In this document: piece after piece, positions 1 to 11,798 of the stretch
How positions within the stretch are numbered: the first letter of the stretch is position 1
Layout of the letters: the number at the start of each line of letters is the position of its first letter
Source of the DNA: Udeniomyces pyricola
Lineage: Eukaryota > Basidiomycota > Tremellomycetes > Cystofilobasidiales > Mrakiaceae
Direction of reading: 5' to 3'
NCBI GenBank assembly: GCA_039545295.1
Contig: BCIK01000028.1
Location: forward strand, 276,587 to 340,586
Length of the DNA: 64,000 bases
Translations under genes and position numbers: made by a program
The notes under the pieces: generated by a model
Seen by the model: only the letters and a program-made list of their open reading frames with translations
The model's database searches: none
Told to the model about the DNA's origin: nothing

Positions 1-678
1 TCCGCTCTGGCGCGCTTGGCATTGAGAGCGCCTCCAGTCTCATGATGATGCATGCATATTGCATGAGCATCATTGGGGACGACCGCTTGAGCCAGCTTGA
101 GCGCTTCAGCAAGCCGTCACAGCCTTCCGATCATGTGTCCTGCACGTTCCACGCACGCCCTTCGGCAACCGATGTCTGTGCCGAGTTCTCATACGACCGG
201 CAGGCCGCTCGTTGACACCCTGGCTCAGCCCCATCATGATACGAGTGAGTACGCCTTGGCCTCATGATATATGATGACCAATCATACCATCATCTCCTTG
301 TCGCATGTTCAGTCCGCTCAAAGCGCTTGAGATCAATTGTGGAGATCCACACGATTAATCTGCAGAGCTAGTGCCGAACACGCCTGGCTTCGGCAGTCAT
401 GCATCATGGCCCCGGCCTGACCCCTCCATTTGGAGGAATTTGATATTTAACTTCGATCCTTCACCGGCTCTATAGTTGGACGTGTCATCATCATCATCCA
501 AAGCTTGCGATTTTCATGTCGTGGTTATGGACCCTCTATCATCTTGTTCACACACATCCCTGTTTCAACCGTTAATGAAGATCGCCGGGTCAGGAACAAC
601 ACGACATGGCTTTGATCCATGCATGTCAATCGCGGTCCTTTGAAACGATACCTCAACCGCATTTAAATTCTTCCTCAA
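1..678. other. Left-edge intergenic sequence
   Basis: I see no coding sequence here. Short open frames have no family resemblance and no plausible splice partners. The stretch includes the 3' flank of SEC72 and possibly the flank of a gene outside the window. Confidence 0.5.
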
Positions 679-2528
679 TCAATTCAGTCCCCCGCGAGGG
701 TCCGTCCCCTCTCCTCCCTCGGAACTTGGCTGGACAGGCGCAGGGGCTTGGTCAGCCGGTTGAGGCGAAAGTCCATCCTTCTCGTTGACAGCCTTGTCGA
801 TCTCGGCCAAGAAGGAGAGCAGCTCCACCGAGGAAGGTTCATACGACAGTCCGAGAGTGATGGCTCTGAGAAGCAATGTGCAAAGAGAGGTCAATGTTAT
901 TTAGTTGGGTTCCACCCAGTACATATATACGAACACAGTCAACTTTAGTCCGACTCACTCTTTGGCCTCGTGAGGTCGGTCAAGTCCCATAAGAGCTCTG
1001 GGTGAAAGAGCAATGATCAACGAGCAAAAGGACAGTGCGTTCAGAGTAAGTATCTCTTAAGGGCGAGCACAGGATGTGATTAGAAACGATCGCGGCAGAT
1101 TGAAACAACGCACTTGGCCTTGCGGAAGTGACCCTTGGACCATGGTCGCTTAAGCTTGACAACAGTTTCTGAATCCGCATAACTTGCCGGGTACTTTATG
1201 ACGCGCGAGCAAAGCGAAAGGGAACATATGCAAACAGTCATGGTAGTGATAGCGAGATGAGCGAAGAAGACATAGAGAGAAAAGGAAGGAATCAGCATAT
1301 ATCCGTCCGATGATCTGTCGTATGCCACGCTTTCCATGCCGTCCCCTCTGTTGTCGTCCTGTCTTGTGAAGGAAACTGACACATCTTCGGTCGACAGCCC
1401 ATCTTCCTTGATCCCCAAACAAAGAAGAGATGAGACAAACTTACATCGCCCGTCGCCGCATAGGCCGCGGCCCGGTTGCACAACACGACCGCGAGCTCGT
1501 CCCGTCGAAGTGCAGCCATCTCCCACGGCATTCTCTCACTCGCAACTTTCAAGGCCAAGGTATAAATACCGATGCTGGCCCCCCACTGTTTAGCCTTGAA
1601 CTTGGCGTTGCCCTCCTCCTTGAGCTTGTTGACCTGTAGCGAACGCGCCTTGTCGATGTTTTGGGGCGGCGGCGGGATAGCCGAAGGGGGTGCATGCGAA
1701 AAAAGGGCAGAGAGATGATTGAGGGTCGACAGCATGCTCTCGAGGGATGGATCGATGTTGGTCGACGGCGTTTGGAACGGCATCGGGGAGGATGAGGCGT
1801 TGGATTGAACGGAAAGCGACGGTGGGTTCGAGTAATTAATGGAGATGGGAGCGGGGGTGAAGGGCTGGTATGCCCAAATCAGACAGAGACGTAGCGTGAA
1901 GCATCCGGGGGGGGGGGGGGGGGGGGGGAGAGAAAGGGGGGGGGAGGGGGGGGGGGAAGCAGAAGTAGAGAAGCAAGTAACATGTCAGAGTCTAGCAGAT
2001 GTAAATGCATAGGTCAAGACAGGAGAGGAACGGGTCGATTATAACGACACGTCACAGATGAGGCGGATTGGGCATGGCATAATCACCTCTTCGTCGACCG
2101 AGGGCATACTGAGGGCTCTTTGGAGGTTGAGCTGCTTTTGCTGTTCGAGGTGCTGGGCAATCATCATTTGCTGTTGCTGAATTTGCTGAGGTGTCAGAGG
2201 TTGCTGAGGTTGGCCTGGCTGAGGGCCACCAGCAGCCGGTGCTGGAGGGGGAGAGCCTTGAGCCTGTCAGAGCGATTCCGCATAGATAGGAGAGGATGAG
2301 GGGGTGTTGAAGGGGGACGAGAAGTGAGGATGAATCTTGATCAGAGACATGGTATTTGAAGGTAAAGAAAGGAAGCGAAGTCATGCGATGCGGGACAAAG
2401 ATGGAGACAAGAAGATGGACTTGCTATGGTCGCCATCGCGTCGAGAAGGATGGAATAAGGGGTGATGGTTTGGGACAGATGATTTGGGCCGGGTGACTGA
2501 CCAAATCAGACACTGCGGCCGAGGACAT
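679..2528 (-). CDS. SEC72: TPR protein SEC72, Sec63-complex subunit of the ER translocon
   Basis: Predicted exons: complement of 2502-2528, 2087-2263, 1445-1864, 1114-1193, 959-997 and 679-865, giving 309 residues. The N-terminal third is Pro/Gln-rich (PPPAPAAGGPQPGQPQQ). A TPR domain follows from about residue 120: GNAKFKAKQWGASIGIYTLAL, then LAVVLCNRAAAYAATGD, then the family signature RPWSKGHFRKAK, then AITLGLSYEPSSVELLSFL. RPWSKGHFRKAK is typical of fungal Sec72. Sec72 sits on the cytosolic face of the ER with Sec62, Sec63 and Sec71 and supports post-translational translocation, probably by docking chaperones through its TPRs (family knowledge). The 5' exon is only nine codons and is the least certain part. 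Intron 1865-2086 holds a 22-nt G run. It is divergent from the NMN adenylyltransferase gene. Confidence 0.82.
1907..1956. repeat. Poly-G tract in SEC72 intron
   Basis: There are 22 consecutive G on the + strand (1907-1928), followed by further G blocks broken by A. In the sense of SEC72 this is a poly-C stretch inside intron 1865-2086, upstream of its acceptor. Confidence 0.9.
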
Positions 2529-3476
2529 GATGCATGCAAGCAAGCAACATCAAGCAACATCAAGCAATTAGCAATATACTTGTCTGTCGTAATAAAAACG
2601 AAGTGTGCACAATCATATATATCGACGAGCACAAAACAACAAGATATTACAATCTTGTTCTGCAGCCTTGCCGTTCATACGTGCCCCGTCGTTTGGCCCC
2701 ATGTCCAAGCAGATTCGATCATGAGACAGACTTGTGTCGAATCGTGTCATCCTGGAATGCCCGACCCGGCCGGCCTGTCGTCCCCGTATTGGTGAGCCGA
2801 TTCGTCCCTAACGCGCGTTCGACCTGACAGTCTCAACGACAATTGTCTTCTCGCTTTCAACCAACCTTGTACTGCCATCCTCCTCGATCTCATCAGCTCA
2901 TTCGGAACCCCATACCATCATCCGACCTGGTCCAATAGCCACAACACATCCCCAATCCAACTTGACCCAATCCAATCCGACTGGCCTCAACGTTGGGACT
3001 TGCCAGCTTGCCTCGTTTCGACCTCTCCTTCCCTTCCTTATCCGACTTTCTCCTGCCCCTTACTCTTACCAGTCGGTTGTCCTCCCCTCTACCATGTTGC
3101 ACAACGCCAAGTCGGTGCCTATCACCTCTCTCAGCATACAATCTGTCAGTCGTACGCTTTTCGTTATGACCTATATCGCCTAAGAGGCGACAGGCGACGC
3201 ATGTCGTTCGTTCTGTTGCCCCAACTCCTGCCCGCTGTCCCTGCGCCTTTTGCCTCCTTCGCATTTGAGCGAGCACGAGCTCAGTCTCCGAATGCACGAC
3301 AACGTGCTTTACGCTTCGCGCCTTCCGTGTTTGGTATGCGACTCGATGGGAGACAACGCTTGATGGAACCGATAGTCGACTTGGAGTCAACATGTTGAAC
3401 TCTTTCCCCCCGCCCAAGCTGGCGTGGTGGCTTGTTGGCCGCCGGAAGAGGTGATGGCGGCTGATAGCAGCAGCTC
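2529..3476. promoter_or_regulatory. Shared divergent promoter region of SEC72 and the NMNAT gene
   Basis: About 0.95 kb lies between the two predicted ATGs. The part from about 2820 to 3160 is pyrimidine-rich on the + strand, as in many fungal promoters and leaders. The open frames inside have no recognisable product. I see no specific factor site I can defend. Confidence 0.5.
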
Positions 3477-5838
3477 ATGAGTCAGCCACCATGTGAGAAG
3501 GAGGGGTCCGTCGGTCTAACGTCGCAATGACTTGCCCTCGTCACTTTTGTCAATCATATGTCATCACTCGCCAAGGGCATATACTGACACACTGCCATCA
3601 TTCTTTATCCATCAACGGACTGGATTGCTCCACCAAATCGCTCGACGTCGACATAGTTTCACAACGACTCGCCCCCTTTTACTGGGCTCGCTGAAGATGA
3701 TGCCTCTACGGCAGGTGATCCGCCCAACTTTGACCTCGCCTCGTCGTTTCACTCCAACTCGTCCTCGTCCTCCGACGAGACTAGGTCCGGCTGGTCACGG
3801 CCCCAAATTCACTCCCCTCCTCTCTCCCATGGTCATCACCAACAGCAATCTTTCGTTCAACAACACCAGAGTTTTTCTCCCCCACAGCACTTCCCTCCTC
3901 CGTCTCGACCATCATCCACGGGTGCTGGGAGCCGACCGTCCTACTCGCGCACTCCGTCCATGAGTCGGCCAACACCGGTTTCCGCTCAACCGGCGATGCG
4001 CAGGGATCGAGAGCTCTCGAACCCGTCCAATGCCTCTTGCTCTCCTCCTCCCCGTCTGGAAACCCTCGACTCTTCTTCAACAATCCAGTCCAATGGCAAC
4101 GGCAACGTTCATCATTCCTCGCAGAAGCCTCCTGAGTCCTTGTCTTCTGTCATCTCTCCATCGTTCTCGGCCATCAAGCGGACACATTCTTACTACTCTC
4201 CGCCAAACGGAGCGTCCGAGGACGGGGAGGCCGACGCCGAGTCCGTCGTGGATGCCAACGGCGGGACCCTTGATCTTTACCCAAACTTGGGCGACTCAGC
4301 GAGCTATCTTGCGGGTAAGAGCGAGTATATCTTCCCAAGGCATCGACTCAAGCACGTATGGGAGGACCAGGATAAGACGCCGCTCGTCATCGTCGCGTGC
4401 GGGAGTTTCTCACCGCCTACGTACCTTCATTTGTGAGTTGTGACTGACTCGGAGTATCTCAAGCCCGGTGCTTAATTAAGTCCCTAGTTTGTACGCCCCC
4501 ATGCTCATCTTGATTTGGTTCGTTGCCAATCAAAAGGCGAATGTTCGAAATGGCCAAGGATCAGATTCTGGAAGACGGTGGTTACGAGATTTTGGGAGGC
4601 TACTACTCGCCCGTGTAAGCTTCAACCTTTGCTCGACATTTTTAGAGGTGCTGTGTCATCCTCGGCTAGCATACATCCGGATACAGTTCTTGTCGACTCA
4701 TCGTTTTTCTGCGTGACAATTCCTATATCTCTTGTCATCGCAGCTCGGACCACTACAAGAAGCAAGGGCTAGCCCCCGCCAACCACCGAGTCAAGATGTG
4801 TGAATTGGCGGTCGAGACGACCTCGACGTGGCTCATGGTCGACCCATGGGAGGCCGGTCAAGGATCTTACCAACGGACTGCGATCGTCCTTCAGCACTTT
4901 GACGAGATGCTCAACGGCGAGGGCGGTATCGTTAGCAAGGACGGCCGCACGAGAAAGATCAAGATCATGCTTTTGGCAGGTGGTGATCTCATCGAGAGCT
5001 TCGGAGAGCCGGGTGTATGGAGTGAGCCAGATGTACGTCAGGTGGTTTTGTCTTTTCAAACTTCATCATCGTTGTTTTCTTCGTCCTCACCGAGCTGACA
5101 TTTGACCCTCTCGTTTGGCTGCTTCTTTGGCCGTGCTGTGAATACTTGGATAGCTACACGTCATCCTTGGCAACTTTGGCTGCCTCATCGTCGAGCGATC
5201 TGGGTCGGATGTCTGGGCGTTTCTCCTCTCACACGACATTCTCTATCATCATCGGTTCGTTCCTCCGAGTGACGTGTTGACCGCTTGAAATCCCACATCC
5301 ATCTGATCTTTCCTTGCATCTCCTTTCTTCACCGGCAGTAAAAACATTATCGTCGTAAAGCAGCTCATCTATAACGACATTTCGTCGACAAAGGTTCGAC
5401 TCTTTGTGCGCCGGGCCATGAGTATCAAGTACGTTCCGGTTCCATCCGACATTGTCCGACCTTGTCCGACCTTGTCCGACTTTCCTCGACGGTGCCGCAA
5501 GCTAACGCAGAGCCCACCCTCCCTTCTCCAGATACCTTCTCCCGAACAGTGTGATTCAGTATATTTACGATACCGGCCTCTACAAGACGTATGTGCTTGT
5601 CGCTATGCAATCTCGCCCAGTCCATCGGATCTTTGCGCGTCTGACGTCTTGTTTTGTTTCTTTCAATTCTTGTAGCGCTCCAACGAATGCCATTCCGATG
5701 GACGTCACCCCCACGCATACTCCCGCGCCGCCCCCGACGATGCCGTCAACGCCCTCGTCCCATGAGACCTCCTTTAGTATTCCCAAGACGGTTCCAGAAT
5801 CTATACACGAGAAAACAAACACGACTCCGTCGGCGTGA
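3477..5838 (+). CDS. NMA1: Nicotinamide/nicotinate mononucleotide adenylyltransferase
   Basis: Makes NAD+ or its deamido form from NMN or NaMN and ATP. Exons: 3477-3509 (tentative), 3657-4432, 4537-4614, 4744-5032, 5154-5254, 5339-5428, 5532-5588, 5676-5838, giving about 528 residues. The nucleotidyltransferase signature GSFSPPTYLHLRMFEMA is split by an intron at about residues 260-275, and the second motif ISSTKVR is at about residue 440. DPWEAGQG, AGGDLIESF and LPNSVIQYIYDTGLY also fit the family. Before the catalytic domain is a Ser/His/Gln/Pro-rich region of about 250 residues, longer than in yeast Nma1/Nma2. A further 50-residue Pro/Thr tail follows the catalytic core. The first exon (MSQPPCEKEGS) is a guess chosen because it is in phase; the open frame is secure from 3657. 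Confidence 0.88.
5450..5480. repeat. Three tandem copies of a 10-bp unit in an NMNAT intron
   Basis: The unit attgtccgac/cttgtccgac occurs three times in a row within intron 5429-5531. It is a short, near-perfect tandem array with no obvious function. Confidence 0.8.
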
Positions 5839-6488
5839 TGAAGAGCATCCTAAAGTGCGAGAGAGCACTCAGGAGACGGCGGTCAACACACACGGCTTTT
5901 TGCTTGTTCTTCTTTTTCTCTCAGCTACTTATCCTTCTTACTCTTGATGTCTGATCTACATTTCGCCTGTCCCGCCGTTTGCCTTGTTACTTTCCTCGTA
6001 CTCGCTTCCTTTCCATCTTCTATCTCATCTTGACTAGCTTTGTTTTGCCTTGCGACATGTACTCGTTTCGATTTTTTGTTTCTTCCTAGATTCGTTGTGC
6101 CGAGCTGTGCTTCTGCATGCCACTCGATTCTTGTTCCTTTTTTATTCTAGTTTTTTTTTTCTCACTTGGTTCGTTTGTCATTCCATGGTCTGGAAGGTCA
6201 GTCTGGTCCTGTCGGCCGCGTGTACGTATGTATCGCTGGAAGCGGACGCGGACGACTGATATATATATATATATATATATAATACGATGAAGATTTCAGA
6301 CGGTTATATCATCACTGATCTGCGCGACGTGTGGCTGAAGGGAACATTGAGTCACGCGGACTAAGGCGTAGCGTAAGAGGGCGTGACAACGCGGGAGGGC
6401 GTGACAAAGTTGACGTTTCCCACTCAAGGACTTACTCGTGAAGCGTCGTAGTAAACCAACCCCCTTCCCCTACAATCTACACTTCATC
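5839..6488. promoter_or_regulatory. NMNAT 3' flank and NTF2 promoter
   Basis: No gene seen. The first 350 bp are T/C-rich. An (AT)n tract lies at 6259-6281. Two direct copies of gagggcgtgacaa (6377-6389 and 6395-6407, 18 bp apart) sit about 80-110 bp upstream of the NTF2 ATG and are the best candidate regulatory elements. Confidence 0.55.
6259..6281. repeat. (AT)n dinucleotide tract
   Basis: About 11 AT units upstream of NTF2. Confidence 0.9.
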
Positions 6489-8059
6489 ATGGCCGATATC
6501 TCTGCCGTCGCTCGACAGTTCACTGGTACTTCCTCCTCCCATCCAACTCGACTTGATTTCCTCTGGTCTCTCTATACTCCTTGTAGTTTAACTCATGTCC
6601 TGTTCCTCCTGATCCTTCCGTTCAACCACCCGGGCTCATGTCGTTCTCCCCTTTACCTTCCTCGCCCCATTCATCACAGAGTACTACTACAGTCTCTTCT
6701 CGACTAACCGACCGGGGCTCTCGGCTCTCTACGTAAGCAGGCCAAACTTGCCGTTATCGCGATGCCTAGCTCGGATGAGAAGAAGCATTGCGCGTCCATG
6801 CTTACAGCTGCTCTCCCGCTTTCTTATGCCTACGCTTGCCCTGGCTTCGTCACACCTATCTCTTCCGCTCGCTCCCGCTGGATCCACTTAACTTATACCT
6901 GGTGTGCTTCGGATCGATGACCATCTACTTGCTGGACGATTCAGCGGCCGATATCGATGCTCTCGTGGGAGGACAAGCAGTTCCTCAGCGGTGACAAGAT
7001 CGTCGAGCACCTTGTCGTACGTCCTCTTGTTCCTTTTGCGTTTGTCTCTTGGAAGGGTTATCTCGGCTTCTGTCCGGGTGCAATCCCTTGCTATGAAGCA
7101 CAGTGATGTTTTGTTTGCAGCCCTTGGTGCACTCCTGGTGTCGATACCGCCCGAGACACCGCTCCAGAGCCGTTCCCAGAGGGCGGGATGTCGTGGGCAA
7201 AGATGGAACCATCCCAAAGTACATGGCTGACCCACATTTATTCTCCTTGTCCTCTCCGACGAACCGTGCTCGTACTTCCCATCTGTTTCTATCTCCATAT
7301 CCTGACACTCGCCCTCATACCTCGCACGCTTTTGCTCAAACAGGGTCTTCCCTTCCAGAAGGTCCAGCACAAGATCGTCACCACTGACGCTCAGCCGTCC
7401 CAGCCGGGTCAGGAGCACCTCATGGTCCTCGTTACTGGTCAACTCATCGTACGTCATTGATTTACACCTGCTGTCTTCGCACGACCAAAGCTTGGCCTCA
7501 CTGTGCCCAATTCCTACAAATGGCGGTTGGCGTGTTGCCGCGGGCTGTCGTAGCTGCTTCTCATGGCTGACCCATGCAACCTCGCTTTCCTCCTTTCCAT
7601 CTTCTCTCTGTTCCTTGACTGCCTCATTTCCTCTCATCTTCTCCTTCATTTTTTTCCCCAATCAGATTGACGACTCACAGCCCCTTCAGTTCTCGCAGGT
7701 CTTCCAGCTCATCAAGGAGGGCGAGACTTACTGGGTGTATGTGCCTCTACTCCTACTGTTACCTTTTCCTTGGTGCCTGCTTCCCATGTCCTGTGTACAA
7801 GCGCGTGGCCGGAAGTAGCTCCATCGCTGACTTGGAGTATATGCCCCTATGCATCCTCTTATGTCCTTCCTTCCTCTTTCCTTGCTGAACTTCTCCTCTC
7901 CTACCAAAATTTCAGGTTCAACGACGTTTTCCGATTGTTCGTCTCTTTCTCGATTCACCTCAAAACTTGCCAGCTCAATCACTCCACAAACCACATACTG
8001 ACTCTCTCTCTTTTGTTTGGTTCACTTGAACTCTCATGTGCCGTAGGGTTTACGGTTAA
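6489..8059 (+). CDS. NTF2: Nuclear transport factor 2
   Basis: Carries Ran-GDP from cytoplasm to nucleus and binds FxFG nucleoporins (family knowledge). Exons: 6489-6525, 6680-6732, 6945-7016, 7344-7448, 7666-7736, 7916-7936, 8047-8059, giving 123 residues, the normal size for NTF2. Recognisable segments in order: MADISAVARQFTEYYYSLF, RPISMLSWEDKQFLSGDKIV, GLPFQKVQHKIVTTDAQP, VLVTGQLI, and the C-terminus FNDVFRLVYG. About three quarters of the locus is intron, and the last exon adds only four codons. Introns are larger (150-330 nt) than in neighbouring genes. It runs convergently with NOP7. Confidence 0.95.
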
Positions 8060-8970
8060 ATATACCTATTTGATGACTAGCTGAGAGAGTGAAGGAGGAA
8101 GTGTCGATCTCGCGATCTGTGATGAACGAGATGCAGACGGAAAGGAGTATATATATGAGAATCACGGAGATGACGCTTCAGATAGACGTTAATGATGGGT
8201 TGGGAATGGAGAAAAATCAACATGAGACAACGCGGGAGGCGTAAAGACGATTAATCCGAAGGGGAGAGACTGGGAGAGAAGGAGGACTGATTTTCTGTTC
8301 CGGCCTTGTTAACCTGTTGGGAAACATATGTGATGATTATCGATATACGTATCATTCTTCACGCTTCCAGTTCTACCACGACTCATCGACTGACGCGACG
8401 GCCAAGGCAGTCAGACCGTTTTCATTCAATCACCGCAACAATCACGTACGAATGAATCCATCCAGTTCGATCACTTTCACACGTCTGTCCCCAGATCTCA
8501 TGACCGTTTCACAGTGGACTGACTTCAAGATAAGACGTAAGACCGCCAAGATCGGACAATCCTTCATACTGCTGCGATATGCTGCTTCAAATCGAGATTT
8601 GCCCAGTTCCTCCAATGTGTGGAATCGAAAAAGGACAGCCGCTTGGTTTTTAGGTTGCCAAGGAGAAGGATGTTTGACAATGTGGAGATGAATCTAGAGC
8701 AGGAGAGCAAGCCGATAGACAAACACTGACTCAGGCAAGGAGCGCAGGGGGAACTTGAAGTGCGAGGAAAGGTGATGGAGATTTTGGTGGTGAAGAGGGG
8801 GGGGGGGAGAGGATGGCAAGAACCAGAGAAGATGAAAAGAAGGGACGTTGGAAGGGGAAAAAAACTAAGAGAGATAGGAGGGCAGATGAATAGAAAAAGC
8901 AATGACGACCGAAACTAAAGGCCAAAATGAAAGAAAACACCAGAGCAAACGAGAAAGCTATCGACAACGT
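8060..8970. other. Region between convergent NTF2 and NOP7
   Basis: No gene seen. It holds the two 3' flanks, a G11 run at 8797-8807, purine-rich sequence, and at 8226-8239 a 14-bp copy of gacaacgcgggagg that also occurs upstream of NTF2 at 6385-6398. Confidence 0.55.
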
Positions 8971-11798
8971 CTAGGCGGAAGCCTTGGTCTTTTTGGTGGT
9001 AGCAGCCGACTTTTTGTCAGCCTTGGCCTTCTCTTTTTTGATGAGATTTCGCTTGCGCTCGAGGTTGAGTTGCTGTGATTGAGAAAGATGAAAGAAGGAG
9101 AACGGTCGTCAGTCATGACGTGGCTCAATGGTAACAATGAAAGACAAGTAGTCTCAACAAACCTCGTCGGACTTCTGCTTGTTCGAGTAGCTATGAGGAA
9201 GGGAAAGTGTGCAAGCAAACAAGCGTATCGTAGTTAGTATTGGTATAGAAAAAAGAAAAGAAAGCAGGCAATCCAGAGGTTGGTCGGTCCGTAACCAGGA
9301 AAGGACAACAAAACAAGCCAAGGGAACGATGACGGAGACTAACTTCATCTTCTCGTACAACTTCTTCTGCTTGTTGCTCATCATGATCTTCCTCAGATCT
9401 TCGTCGTCCTCCTCGGCGACCTTCTTGCCCTTCGCCTTGGACTTGCCGCTCTTGATGGCATCCTTGGTTGCCTTGGCGAGGTTGGCCTCGAACGCTCCAG
9501 CGGACGTGCCGAGCGTTTCAGCCTCAAGCTCAGCAGCATGGAGAAGAAGTGGGTTTGTCGGGTCGAGCGACGAGGCGATAAGCGCCGGCGGCAGCGAAGG
9601 GGTTCCGGACATGGTCGCATCCTCCTCATCAGCAGCTTCCTCCTCGTCCTCGTCCGAGTCAGACTCTTCGGCATTGTCATCCTCAGCGTCTCCGTCAAGC
9701 ACACCCGAACCCTCACCCTCCGTACCGGCGTTTCTCGAGTCACTCGCAAAGCCTCTCGACTCGTTCGAGCCGAAGGGACTGAGGTGAGGCGGCAGAACAG
9801 CCCCAGGCTTGTACTCTTCGGTCGGCAGCAAGCGTCCCTCGTTGGCGCAATCGACGATCCACTGAGGCTGAACGTACGCCCGCTTGTCCTCCTCGCCCTC
9901 CTTGAGACCACCCTCAGTCCAAGTAAAGGCACCCGTCGCCGAAGCCGGTCGATCGACAATAATGTGAGTGATGGAAGGGTCGGAAGGAGAGGTAAAATCG
10001 GCGCCGAGACCGAGCGAAGACTCCTCCCATCCGATGCGAGCGGCACCGAACGAGCGAAGAATGAACTCAGCAGTTGACCGGGGAACCGATCGCGAGATGT
10101 AGAAGGTGTAAGGGGAGAAAAGATTCGTGAGGGAAGACGAAGACGAAGCGGACAAGGACGAGAAAGTCGGTAGGCTAGTAGAAGACGAGGGGTCGGCCGA
10201 TTTCGAGGGCTGCTCGACGAAGTCGTCGGTCTCCTCTTCGACGGTCACCTTTGGCGGAGCAGGGGCGGAAGCCTCCTCCGCTTCATCAACTTCCATGCCC
10301 GAGTTGGCAATACTCCTGATGCCCTTCTTGACCTCTCGCGCGGTGATCTTCTTCTTAGAACCCTCAGCAGCCTCGGTGGCCTCGCCTGAGACGGTCTTGG
10401 GCTTCTCGGTCAAGACAAACGCGCCGTAACCGGCACCGGCATCATCCTTCGACTGGTCGAGAGGAGGAGGGTAAACGAGGTTGATGTCGGTGTAAAGCTT
10501 GAAGAGGACGAAACCGAGAAGCGTCTGGTGAAGCTCGAGGAAAGTGAGGAGGATTCGGAAGTCGACATCGGTAGGGACCTGGGTAGCGTTTCAGAAAGCA
10601 GACACGAATGCATGTAGTGTGGCTCAGCTTCGAGTCGTTGGTCGACCCTGATAGCACGGGCTGGAGTCGCGAAATCATTTCAAGTCAAAACTCACGTGTT
10701 GCGAGAAACCGTAGCCTTCGAGCCAGGTGATCTTCTCACCGGCAATTTCAACCTGGTAGTAGACACCCTTGATGGAGAAGAAGACCTTCTTGAGGCACTT
10801 TGCCCGCATGATATAGAGCTTCCATTCCGCCATCAGACGAGCGCAGTTGGCGGGCAGGGTCGAGGGAAGGGTCGAAGTCGGGGTCGGGGTTGTTGGGAGG
10901 AGCGCAAAGAGAGAGAGAAGCGAGAGCGCGTCGGGAAGATCACGAAGGGCATCGGGGAATGTTGGATATCTGGACGGATAGAGAAGGAAAGAGAAAGCGC
11001 GAGAGCGAGGGAGGGGGCAAGATTGAAGAAGGTCGGGATGGTAAGCAGACGGAAGGAAGGCAGGGCAGAATTTCGCGTCAGCGACGACGGCTTCGACCGG
11101 TCATGCCGTCCCTCACGCCACGCCTTGCATTGGCCGCGTGTCATACGTTGACCCAAGTTGATGTTCCATGGGGGGATGGGACAGTTGCAGCTATCAAAGA
11201 AACGAACCTCTCCTTGAGAATGTGGTCCAGTCGGTAGACCGGTCTCCTCTCCTCAAGCCCCTTGGCCAAACCCCACTCGCCTCGACCGATGGCGCGGCTG
11301 AGCTTCTTGGCGAACGCCTTGTGCTCTCGGAGCTTCGCGAGGACGGGCTCGTGAAGGAGGTACTGAATGTCTTTCTGGTAGTAGAACGAGGCTGGCGCAG
11401 ACGAGCCCTTGTTGGCTCGCTTCGCGTTGGTCGGGACTCGTGGGAAGATACCCTTGAGAATGCAAAGTCGTCGGAAGTCGGAGAGCGAGCACTGGAGCTT
11501 TTTGAGCGCCTGGTTTCGGGTGACGTAGTTCTTGGCGGCTAGGTTTGAGCGGGAGGTGATTGATGGTTGAGGAAGAGGATGACGATGAACGGTAAGCGTG
11601 TTAGAGAGGGGCAAAAGGGAGCAAGGAGGAAGTTGGGTGAGTGACGGGTTTGATTTGAGCGGCAGAAGGGGGAGAGGACAAGGAGAGAGGGGGAGAGGGT
11701 GTATGTGGGTGTATATATGCGGGTATATATGCGGACATATGGGAGAGCAAGGCTGGATGCTTACCTCCAGACTTTCCTCTCTCTTTGATCTTGGCCAT
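8971..11798 (-). CDS. NOP7: Pescadillo homologue NOP7, 60S ribosome biogenesis
   Basis: Nucleolar component of the PeBoW (Nop7-Erb1-Ytm1) complex, needed for 27S pre-rRNA processing. Exons: complement of 11765-11798, 11208-11538, 10696-10969, 9344-10578, 9163-9190, 8971-9072, giving 667 residues. The N-terminal pescadillo domain is clear: [61 protein letters not shown] domain spans about residues 362-470 ([19 protein letters not shown] to [14 protein letters not shown]). An acidic stretch lies at about 510-540, and a Lys-rich tail ends in KKTKASA. The first exon has 34 nt. The promoter side carries a (TGTGGG)-type repeat. Confidence 0.95.
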
